Source of the DNA: Paenibacillus sp. JNUCC32
GTDB taxonomy: Bacteria; Bacillota; Bacilli; Paenibacillales; Paenibacillaceae
Direction: 5' to 3'
Assembly (NCBI RefSeq): GCF_014863545.1
Contig: NZ_CP062260.1
Span: 1,922,001-1,986,000 of the forward strand
DNA length: 64,000 nucleotides
The notes under the pieces are model-generated. The model did no database searches, was not told the DNA's origin, and saw nothing but the letters and a program-made list of their open reading frames with translations. Positions within the stretch are counted from its first letter, which is position 1. Each line of letters opens with the position of its first letter. Shown one piece after another: positions 9,394 through 15,300 of this stretch. A program made the translations under genes and the position numbers.

Positions 9394-9422
9394 TTGACCG
9401 AAACATATATCTTGTGTTAAAT
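9394..9422 (+). promoter_or_regulatory. candidate promoter of the Cfr-like leader transcript
   Basis: TTGACC (9394-9399), 17 bases, TTAAAT (9417-9422). Transcription from here would give a leader of about 280 bases before the methylase start at 9708, containing a 40-codon open frame and a strong hairpin. Confidence 0.45.
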
Positions 9423-9467
9423 TTTTTTCATGTAATAACGATGATGAACAATGGGAGGGATAAAGTG

Positions 9468-9590
9468 ATGACTGCTTCTGAGATTGTAGATGTAAACGTG
9501 AACCTGTCATGTAAAGCGATGTTTGACAAGGTTCACATAATTACAAATCAGATACCGGAACTTTATCCTTCTATGCATATATACAGTTAG
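9468..9590 (+). CDS. 40-residue upstream ORF in the Cfr-like leader
   Basis: Small open frame of 40 codons starting ATG at 9468 (or GTG 9465), preceded by GGGAGGGAT at 9453-9461, and ending at TAG 9588-9590. The protein begins MTASEIVDVNVNLSCKAMF and ends PSMHIYS; no family is recognised. It lies between the candidate promoter and the terminator-like hairpin before the methylase gene, the usual place for a regulatory leader peptide. It is longer than most known leader peptides (about 10-30 residues), so a short independent protein or a remnant is also possible. Confidence 0.45.
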   Translation: MTASEIVDVNVNLSCKAMFDKVHIITNQIPELYPSMHIYS

Positions 9591-9640
9591 CGACTTATTT
9601 ATAGTTAGTCTCTTATTTTTGTATAGGTATAGTTAGGTTA

Positions 9641-9664
9641 ATGTACGCAAAAAAGCACCGGTGA
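9641..9664 (+). CDS. possible 7-residue leader peptide inside the attenuator
   Basis: ATG at 9641 opens the frame M-Y-A-K-K-H-R and stops at TGA 9662-9664. The codons cover the whole ascending arm of the terminator hairpin and the stop lies in its loop. A ribosome held here would keep the terminator from folding. The upstream ribosome binding site is weak (TTAGG at 9632-9636), so translation is uncertain. Confidence 0.3.
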   Translation: MYAKKHR

Positions 9665-9685
9665 GCTGGTGCTTTTTTGCGTTTT
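9646..9685 (+). terminator. attenuator hairpin immediately before the Cfr-like gene
   Basis: CGCAAAAAAGCACC (9646-9659) pairs perfectly over 14 bases with GGTGCTTTTTTGCG (9668-9681), loop of 8, followed by TTTTC. It ends only about 10 bases before the methylase ribosome binding site AAAGGGAGA (9694-9702), so it cannot serve an upstream gene alone and is best read as a transcription attenuator for the methylase. Confidence 0.75.
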
Positions 9686-9707
9686 CTCCGTTTAAAGGGA
9701 GATAGAA

Positions 9708-10748
9708 ATGAAGCATTTATCTAAGTATGAAAAAATACGTAAGATCTTATCGGCTCTAAATCAACCGAATTATAGATATTCGCAAATAGCAGAGGCAATC
9801 TTCAAGAACAAGATCGGAAATTTCGAAGCAATGAACAATTTGCCTAAGCCTGTAAGAAATGAATTAATCAAAGAGCTTGGAAACAATGTGTTAAGCATCA
9901 CACCAAAAATGGAGCAGAAATCCAACCAAGTTAGCAAAATTTTGTTTGCTATCCCAGGCGATGAATACATTGAATCCGTAAGGTTAAGTTATCAAACGGG
10001 CTGGGAATCCTATTGTATCTCTTCGCAGTGCGGCTGCGGATTTGGTTGTACATTTTGCGCTACGGGAACACTCGGTTTGAAGAGGAATCTTACAACGGAT
10101 GAAATAACGGATCAACTGCTTTATTTTACTTTGAATAACCATCCCTTGGACAGTGTGTCTTTTATGGGAATGGGAGAGGCACTTGCAAATCCCTATGTAT
10201 TTGATGCTTTGCATGTGCTGACGGATCCTAAACTTTTCGGTTTAGGACATCGAAGGATTACGGTTTCTACCATAGGTTTATTACCTGGAGTAAAAAAGTT
10301 GACGAAGGAATTTCCACAGATTAATTTAACGTTCTCGCTTCATTCACCATTTCATGATCAGCGAAGCGAGTTAATGCCCATTAACAATCATTTTCCATTA
10401 GAAGAAGTTTTGACCGTGTTGGACGAGCATATTCAGCAAACAAAGCGAAAGGTTTACATTGCTTATATCCTGCTAAGGGGTATCAACGATTCAACTAAAC
10501 ATGCTGAAGCCGTTGCTGATTTGTTGCGTGGAAGAGGGTCGTGGGAACATTTATATCACGTCAATCTAATTCCATACAATTCCACTTATGCCACATCACA
10601 AAGTTTTGTAGAGTCGGATCAGAACAGCATCAATATGTTCCTTAGAATCTTGAAGTCAAAGGGAATCCATGTCACCGTGAGGACCCAATTCGGATCAGAC
10701 ATCAACGCAGCATGCGGTCAACTATATGGATCAAACGGTAACATTTAA
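9708..10748 (+). CDS. cfr-like: Cfr-family 23S rRNA (adenine-2503-C8) methyltransferase
   Basis: Radical-SAM RNA methylase of 346 residues, essentially the length of Cfr (349). The cluster motif QCGCGFGCTFCATG gives C110-x3-C114-x2-C117 for the 4Fe-4S centre. The FCATG ending, DEITDQLLYF, SFMGMGEALAN, STIGLLPGVKKL, NLTFSLHSPFHDQRSELMPI, RKVYIAYILL and the C-terminal FGSDINAACGQLYG (methyl-carrying Cys-336) all follow Cfr rather than RlmN, in which the cluster region differs. Known Cfr enzymes methylate C8 of A2503 and protect against phenicols, lincosamides, oxazolidinones, pleuromutilins and streptogramin A; that activity is inferred here. Start ATG 9708 follows AAAGGGAGA. The gene is AT-rich, is preceded by an attenuator leader, and is followed by a CD3324-family gene and an L4 paralogue. 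Intrinsic Cfr-like genes are known in Bacillales. Confidence 0.9.
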   Translation: MKHLSKYEKIRKILSALNQPNYRYSQIAEAIFKNKIGNFEAMNNLPKPVRNELIKELGNNVLSITPKMEQKSNQVSKILFAIPGDEYIESVRLSYQTGWESYCISSQCGCGFGCTFCATGTLGLKRNLTTDEITDQLLYFTLNNHPLDSVSFMGMGEALANPYVFDALHVLTDPKLFGLGHRRITVSTIGLLPGVKKLTKEFPQINLTFSLHSPFHDQRSELMPINNHFPLEEVLTVLDEHIQQTKRKVYIAYILLRGINDSTKHAEAVADLLRGRGSWEHLYHVNLIPYNSTYATSQSFVESDQNSINMFLRILKSKGIHVTVRTQFGSDINAACGQLYGSNGNI

Positions 10749-10778
10749 TAAGTCGATCAACTAACCAGGAGGAATACA

Positions 10779-10865
10779 ATGTTCTTAAAAAATACATCTA
10801 TAACACATGTGATTCTCCATGCAGAGCCGGTTTTGAGTATTTGCATGGAGCAGCCAACAAAATAG
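10779..10865 (+). CDS. 28-residue small ORF with strong ribosome binding site
   Basis: ATG at 10779 is preceded by CAGGAGG (10766-10772) at ideal spacing, and the frame runs 28 codons to TAG at 10863. The peptide starts MFLKNTSITHVILHAEP and resembles nothing I know. Inside it CTCCATGCA (10815-10823) pairs with TGCATGGAG (10842-10850), so translation would compete with a hairpin. It sits between the methylase and the CD3324-family gene and may be a leader peptide for the latter or a short protein of its own. Confidence 0.45.
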   Translation: MFLKNTSITHVILHAEPVLSICMEQPTK

Positions 10866-10912
10866 AAACTGGCTTTGCTGCTTGAACAATAATTTCAAGG
10901 AGTGAGTCGTTC

Positions 10913-11176
10913 GTGAGATATATTAATGCTTCTGTCGTCTTGCCGGAGGAACTAGTAGAACAATTACAGGAATATGTCCAAGGCGAATACCTCTATATAC
11001 CAGCTAGAAAAAATGAATTTAAAGTCTGGGGAGAGCTGTCTGGCGCACGAAAAGAAATTAACCAAAGAAATGATGCTATCGTGGGTGCGTATTTATCTGG
11101 CGCTTCAGTCGAGGAACTCTCAGAATCATTCTTTTTATCAACCTACGCTATCAGAAAAATAATTTATCAGAAATAA
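10913..11176 (+). CDS. CD3324 family protein
   Basis: Protein of 87 residues matching the CD3324 family of small Bacillota proteins: YINASVVLPEELVEQLQEY, the signature QGEYLYIPARKNEFKVWGE and a C-terminal helix-turn-helix-like stretch SGASVEELSESFFLSTYAIRK. Function is not established; the C-terminal part resembles a resolvase/Mor-type DNA-binding helix pair, so a regulatory role is possible. It starts with GTG at 10913 after AAGGAGTGA. It lies downstream of the Cfr-like methylase with no terminator between them and is closed by a strong terminator at 11187, so it is probably co-transcribed with the methylase. Confidence 0.75.
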   Translation: MRYINASVVLPEELVEQLQEYVQGEYLYIPARKNEFKVWGELSGARKEINQRNDAIVGAYLSGASVEELSESFFLSTYAIRKIIYQK

Positions 11177-11186
11177 TTACCTACGA

Positions 11187-11236
11187 ATCCCTTCAAGCGT
11201 GCTAAAATCCAGCACTGTTACTTGAAGGGATTTTTT
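11187..11236 (+). terminator. intrinsic terminator after CD3324 gene
   Basis: ATCCCTTCAAG (11187-11197) pairs with CTTGAAGGGAT (11221-11231), with a nested GTGCT/AGCAC stem in the loop, followed by TTTTTT. It separates the methylase unit from the L4-paralogue leader. Confidence 0.85.
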
Positions 11237-11332
11237 AATGCAAAAAAACGGGACATCAGAGCAGCCACTTATATGTGATGCAGCTTACGTTAACGAATAA
11301 AAAATACTACAACATCGTTTTGTATATAGAGC

Positions 11333-11578
11333 ATACATTTTCGATCTGTTATCGTGAAGATGTAAGAGAAACATGGGGATAACCCATTTAAAAAATGTAT
11401 CAGGAGGGGGTCGAAGTGATGGATGTTATCGTAAATACTTCGATTGCAGTATAAGTGAGCAGGAAGAAAAAGTTGATATTCTAAATCTAACAAAACAACT
11501 GATTATCATTATTTCTGCTCACTATTGAGCTATACGTTCCCATAAAAAATCCACATATTTATGATGATAATCAGGAGG
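11333..11578 (+). promoter_or_regulatory. structured leader of the L4 paralogue
   Basis: About 350 bases separate the previous terminator from the L4-paralogue start. ATACATTTT (11333-11341) can pair with AAAATGTAT (11392-11400) around an inner ATGGG/CCCAT hairpin, ending just before the ribosome binding site of an 11-codon frame at 11419. After that frame GTGAGCAG (11455-11462) can pair with CTGCTCAC (11515-11522), but GCTCA (11517-11521) can instead pair with TGAGC (11526-11530). These alternatives are mutually exclusive, as in attenuators. The L4 ribosome binding site AGGAGG is at 11573-11578. No U-tract terminator is seen, so translational control is more likely. Confidence 0.5.
11419..11454 (+). 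CDS. 11-residue leader peptide ORF upstream of the L4 paralogue
   Basis: ATG at 11419 (GTG at 11416 also in frame) follows AGGAGGGGG (11402-11410) and encodes M-D-V-I-V-N-T-S-I-A-V, stopping at TAA 11452-11454. The stop touches the GTGAGCAG arm of the downstream hairpin, so a ribosome paused at its end would cover that arm. Short, hydrophobic, well-initiated frames of this kind are typical leader peptides of macrolide and phenicol resistance genes. No homologue is recognised. Confidence 0.5.
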   Translation: MDVIVNTSIAV

Positions 11579-11587
11579 TAGCTAAGA

Positions 11588-12211
11588 TTGTTAAACGTTT
11601 CTATTTATAATATGGAAGGTAAAATTACGGGCGAGATGGAGCTTGAAGAATCCATCTTCGGGGTGATTCCCAACAAATCGGTACTGCATGAAGCTGTTGT
11701 TAACCATCTAGCGAACAAGCGACGTGGGACACATTCGACTTTAACCCGTGGCGAAGTTAGAGGTGGAGGTAGAAAACCCTATAAGCAAAATAAAATTGAC
11801 AGATCGAGGGCGGGTTCCATTCGGATGCCGCACTGGCGTCACGGAGGGATTGCGTTTGGTCCCAAACCTCGTGACTATGGTTATAGCCTTAATAAAAAGG
11901 TTAAACGTCTTGCGATTAAATCAGCTTTATCCGCCAAGGTGCAAGATAACGAACTCATCGTAGTTGACCGTATTAAACTTGAAACTTACAGGACAAAATC
12001 GATCATTGCCATGCTTACAGCTCTTTATGCCAATAAGAAAGTGCTTATTGTAACACCTGAGGCGGATCAAATCGTGTATAAAAGTGCAAATAACATTCCG
12101 GATGTGCAGACAACTGATGCCAAATCGCTGAATGTATATGATGTTCTTAATTGTGATTCGTTCATCATAGCTAAGGATGCAATTAGAATAGTTACAGAAA
12201 TCTATACCTAA
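11588..12211 (+). CDS. rplD paralogue: stand-alone paralogue of 50S ribosomal protein L4 with altered tunnel loop
   Basis: Full-length L4 homologue of 207 residues, colinear with Bacillota L4 (VSIYNMEGK, RRGTHSTLTRGEVRGGGRKP, FGPKPRDYGY, KVKRLAIKSALSAKV). Normal rplD lies in the S10 operon; here it stands alone beside a Cfr-like gene. The loop that reaches into the exit tunnel, normally KQKGTGRARQGSIR, reads KQNKIDRSRAGSIR: residues 68-71 are N-K-I-D in place of K-G-T-G. E. coli L4 Lys-63 and pneumococcal 69-GTG-71 are at these positions and are known sites of macrolide-resistance mutation. The reading frame is intact and the globular residues are conserved, so it should still join ribosomes. 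It starts with TTG at 11588, nine bases after AGGAGG. Likely role, inferred: a resistance-conferring substitute for L4. Confidence 0.9.
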   Translation: MLNVSIYNMEGKITGEMELEESIFGVIPNKSVLHEAVVNHLANKRRGTHSTLTRGEVRGGGRKPYKQNKIDRSRAGSIRMPHWRHGGIAFGPKPRDYGYSLNKKVKRLAIKSALSAKVQDNELIVVDRIKLETYRTKSIIAMLTALYANKKVLIVTPEADQIVYKSANNIPDVQTTDAKSLNVYDVLNCDSFIIAKDAIRIVTEIYT

Positions 12212-12386
12212 TAAGTACACGTGGAGTGATGAAGAAAAGTACAAAACCCATATGAACTACTAGAGTCGCAGAACAACGATCTTATTGGCTTTGTCTCTCC
12301 AATTTATCTTCGTGCTCTTGAGTTTTACAATATCCTTCCGCATTAAAGATACTTAAGAGGATTTTAACCATTGGATAATTATAACA

Positions 12387-12415
12387 TTGACAACTGCAGG
12401 CTTTTCCAAAATAAT
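12387..12415 (+). promoter_or_regulatory. promoter of the codBA operon
   Basis: A perfect TTGACA (12387-12392) is followed after 17 bases by AATAAT (12410-12415), five of six matches to TATAAT. Transcription would start near 12422, about 25 bases before the PyrR loop. The stretch 12212-12386 between the L4 paralogue and this promoter shows no gene I can support. Confidence 0.7.
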
Positions 12416-12447
12416 AGAATGTAATTGAATACTGGTACCTTTAATTC

Positions 12448-12461
12448 AGTCCAGAGAGGCT
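12448..12461 (+). promoter_or_regulatory. PyrR-binding loop in codBA leader
   Basis: AGTCCAGAGAGGCT matches the PyrR-binding consensus ARUCCNGNGAGGYU at every fixed position and is followed by GGCAAGG as in pyrimidine leaders. PyrR with UMP or UTP bound would stabilise this anti-antiterminator and allow the terminator at 12553 to form, shutting codBA off when pyrimidines are plentiful. Confidence 0.8.
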
Positions 12462-12552
12462 GGCAAGGGCAGCGGATTTTTATAATCACGCGTGATTCAG
12501 AGCGTATTCAGTCAGGGATGCTCTGCGTCTTCGCGCGGGTTATGATGTAATG

Positions 12553-12599
12553 AAAGAGGCTACTTGTCAGTGAAGACTTGACGAGTAGCCTCTTTTTTC
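12553..12599 (+). terminator. PyrR-controlled attenuator terminator
   Basis: AAGAGGCTACT (12554-12564) pairs with AGTAGCCTCTT (12584-12594) with a nested GTCA/TGAC pairing, followed by TTTTTT. It lies between the PyrR loop and the codB ribosome binding site. Confidence 0.85.
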
Positions 12600-12641
12600 T
12601 GCTTCTTTGGTATCAGAACACTTTAACCTGGAGGTATTCTG

Positions 12642-13919
12642 ATGAGCAAACAAGATCAAGAGTTTTCGTGGCAAGCGGTACCGAAAACGCAGAGAAACCA
12701 TTTTTGGAAGACGTTATCCGTTATGTTAGGGTTCACATTCTTTTCCGCAAGCATGCTTGCGGGAGGGACGCTCGGAGTCGGCTTGACGTTCATGGAGTTT
12801 ATTGGAATCGTGCTTGCGGGTAATTTGGCACTCGGTATCTACACAGGAGCGCTGGCACATATCGCTGCAAAAACGGGCCTTTCCACGCATTTGCTGGCAA
12901 AATACGCGTTCGGTGAGAAAGGCTCGTACCTGCCATCATTCCTGCTTGGCTTCACGCAGGTCGGATGGTTCGGCGTCGGCGTGGCCATGTTCGCGATTCC
13001 GGTTGCCAAAGCGATGGATTGGAACGTGTACCTGTTGATCTTCCTGTTTGGTCTCGCGATGACGGCATCGGCCATCTTCGGCATGAAGTCGCTGGTCATT
13101 CTGGGTTATATCGCGGTTCCGGCCATTACCATTCTCGGCAGTTACTCCATGTTCAAAGGCGCAGATATGCTGGGCGGTTTGCAAGGCTTGCTCGATTACA
13201 AGCCTGAACAGACACTGACCGCGGCAGCGGCCCTGACCATTTGTATCGGCTCATTCATTAGCGGTGGAACCTTGACGCCCGATTTTGCACGGTTCTCCCG
13301 GACGTCGAGGCAGGCGGTTACCGCCACGGTCATAGCGTTCTTCCTGGGGAATTCGCTCATGTTCCTGTTCGGTGCGGTTGGCGCCATGGCTTATAACCTG
13401 GCAGATATCTCGGAGGTCATGTTCCTGCAAGGGCTGATCATTCCCGCGATCATCGTACTGGGGCTGAATATTTGGACGACCAATGATAACGCTCTTTACG
13501 CTTCCGGACTGGGATTTGCCAACATCACAAAAATATCGAAAAAATTCTTCGTCATCGTAAACGGCATCGTGGGTACCCTATTTGCCATGTGGATGTACAA
13601 TAATTTCGTCGGGTTCCTCAATGTGCTGGGCGCGGCGGTACCGTCCATCGGGGCCATCATCATCGCGGACTACTTTTTTGTGAAGCGCAGAAACTATAAG
13701 CCATTTGCCGACATGACTTTCAAGAAGGTAAACTGGATAGCGATGCTGGCTTGGGCTATCGGCGTGGCGTTCGCCCAGCTTGCTCCAGGCATAACGCCAT
13801 TGAACGCACTAATCGGTACGGCGGTTGCCTACATTGTGTTGATGCTGATCGCTCCTGCAAAAGAATCCAAAGAAAAGGGGAAAAACAATGATTATACAGA
13901 ACGCAAAATTGCGGGGTAA
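12642..13919 (+). CDS. codB: cytosine permease (NCS1 family)
   Basis: Cytosine/proton symporter-type permease of 425 residues with about twelve membrane segments and recognisable NCS1 motifs: an N-terminal hydrophilic stretch, [35 protein letters not shown], and [19 protein letters not shown]. It imports cytosine for deamination by the next gene product. The ATG at 12642 has GGAGGT a few bases upstream. The end overlaps the start of codA by 32 bases, indicating a tightly coupled operon. Expression is probably governed by the PyrR-type attenuator in its leader, so uptake rises when uridine nucleotides are low. Substrate assignment rests on the pairing with codA. Confidence 0.9.
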   Translation: MSKQDQEFSWQAVPKTQRNHFWKTLSVMLGFTFFSASMLAGGTLGVGLTFMEFIGIVLAGNLALGIYTGALAHIAAKTGLSTHLLAKYAFGEKGSYLPSFLLGFTQVGWFGVGVAMFAIPVAKAMDWNVYLLIFLFGLAMTASAIFGMKSLVILGYIAVPAITILGSYSMFKGADMLGGLQGLLDYKPEQTLTAAAALTICIGSFISGGTLTPDFARFSRTSRQAVTATVIAFFLGNSLMFLFGAVGAMAYNLADISEVMFLQGLIIPAIIVLGLNIWTTNDNALYASGLGFANITKISKKFFVIVNGIVGTLFAMWMYNNFVGFLNVLGAAVPSIGAIIIADYFFVKRRNYKPFADMTFKKVNWIAMLAWAIGVAFAQLAPGITPLNALIGTAVAYIVLMLIAPAKESKEKGKNNDYTERKIAG

Positions 13920-15156
13920 AGAAGGTTTGTGGAATATCGTCGTGAAAGACGGAAGGTTTGAGCTAATTACGCAGTCGCTGGAAGCAACGGCGAATGAGGA
14001 AGTCATTGACGTGGGCGGCTCGCTTGTGCTGCCGCCGTTCATTGAGCCTCACATTCATCTGGATACAACGTTAACGGCAGGCGAGCCGGAATGGAATTTA
14101 AGCGGAACGCTGTTCGAAGGCATTCAGCGTTGGTCTGAACGCAAGGCATTCCTGACGCATGAAGACGTCAAGACGCGCTCCAAAACGGCACTGAAGTGGC
14201 AGATGGCACAGGGCATCCAGCATGTACGAACGCATGTGGACGTCACCGATCCAAGCTTGACCGCGGTAAAAGCGATGCTTGAAGTGAAAGAAGAAATGGC
14301 ACCATACATCGATATTCAGCTTGTCGCTTTTCCGCAGGAAGGCATTCACTCCTACCCGAACGGCGCGGAATTGCTGGAGGAGTCGCTGAAAATGGGAGTT
14401 GACGTGGTTGGGGGCATTCCGCACTTCGAATTCACGAGGGAATATGGCGTTGAATCGATGAAGGTTGCGTTTGACCTCGCCGAAAAATACGACCGTCTCA
14501 TCGACATCCATTGCGACGAGATTGATGACGAGCAATCCCGTTTCGTGGAAGTCGTCGCCAAAGAAGCCTACGAACGCGGGCTGGGCTCCCGCACCACGGC
14601 AAGCCACACGACGGCGATGGGCTCATACAATGATGCATATACCTACAAATTGTTCAGATTGCTGAAGATGGCGGACCTCAATTTCGTCTCCAATCCTCTG
14701 GTCAACATCCACCTGCAGGGACGCTTTGACACATATCCGAAAAGAAGAGGGCTGACTCGCGTCAAAGAGCTTCAGGAAGCCGGTCTTAATGTATGCTTCG
14801 GTCACGATGATATCTTTGATCCATGGTATCCGCTAGGCACGGGCAACATGCTTCAGGTGCTGCACATGGGCATCCATGCTTCGCAGTTGCTCGGTTACGA
14901 TCAAATCGTGAATTCGATCGATCTCATTACGAAAAACAGTGCAAGAACGCTGCATATCGAGGACGTGTACGGTATTGAAGAAGGCAAGCCTGCGAACTTC
15001 ATCGTTCTTGAAGCCGAGAACGAATATGAGGCTATACGCAAACAGGCCGGGGTGCTCTACTCGTTCAGAGGCGGCCGCAAAATCGCCGAAACGAAGCCGC
15101 GGGACACGTCGATCATTCTTGAGGGCGGTTCGGAGAAGGTCACTTTCAATAAATAA
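13888..15156 (+). CDS. codA: cytosine deaminase
   Basis: Amidohydrolase of 422 residues resembling the E. coli CodA type; it converts cytosine to uracil and ammonia for pyrimidine salvage. Metal and catalytic motifs are in place: [20 protein letters not shown] (His pair near residues 54-58), [11 protein letters not shown], the [15 protein letters not shown] block near 205-220 and [18 protein letters not shown] near 306-323 with the catalytic aspartate. The start at 13888 lies inside the end of codB (32-base overlap). The C-terminus is complete and a terminator follows. The length and motif order match the family, so confidence is high. Confidence 0.92.
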   Translation: MIIQNAKLRGKEGLWNIVVKDGRFELITQSLEATANEEVIDVGGSLVLPPFIEPHIHLDTTLTAGEPEWNLSGTLFEGIQRWSERKAFLTHEDVKTRSKTALKWQMAQGIQHVRTHVDVTDPSLTAVKAMLEVKEEMAPYIDIQLVAFPQEGIHSYPNGAELLEESLKMGVDVVGGIPHFEFTREYGVESMKVAFDLAEKYDRLIDIHCDEIDDEQSRFVEVVAKEAYERGLGSRTTASHTTAMGSYNDAYTYKLFRLLKMADLNFVSNPLVNIHLQGRFDTYPKRRGLTRVKELQEAGLNVCFGHDDIFDPWYPLGTGNMLQVLHMGIHASQLLGYDQIVNSIDLITKNSARTLHIEDVYGIEEGKPANFIVLEAENEYEAIRKQAGVLYSFRGGRKIAETKPRDTSIILEGGSEKVTFNK

Positions 15157-15169
15157 TGAAATGAAGTTT

Positions 15170-15202
15170 AAAGCTATCGCGTTCTTAGCGATGGCTTTTT
15201 TT
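15170..15202 (+). terminator. intrinsic terminator after codBA
   Basis: AAGCTATCGC (15171-15180) pairs with GCGATGGCTT (15188-15197) around GTTCTTA, followed by eight T residues. Confidence 0.85.
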
Positions 15203-15300
15203 TATTCAGAATTCGTTTACGAAACACGCAATTACATTTAATATTCGCTTGACCCTTATGCTTTAGGATTTTAGAGAAATAAAGCAAATAGGAGGAGCAC

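Noticed and set aside
9708-10748. Reading the radical-SAM methylase as RlmN
   Set aside because: The cluster region (FCATG), length and C-terminal block follow Cfr.
11588-12211. Reading the L4 gene as the housekeeping rplD
   Set aside because: No neighbouring S10-operon genes (rpsJ, rplC, rplW, rplB) are present and the otherwise invariant loop is altered; only a genome search can settle it.
12229-12255. Eight-codon frame (M-K-K-S-T-K-P-I) just after the L4 paralogue
   Set aside because: The ribosome binding site is too close to the ATG and no other sign of function exists.
12260-12343. Minus-strand 27-codon basic frame between the L4 paralogue and codB
   Set aside because: No ribosome binding site and no recognised family; likely chance.
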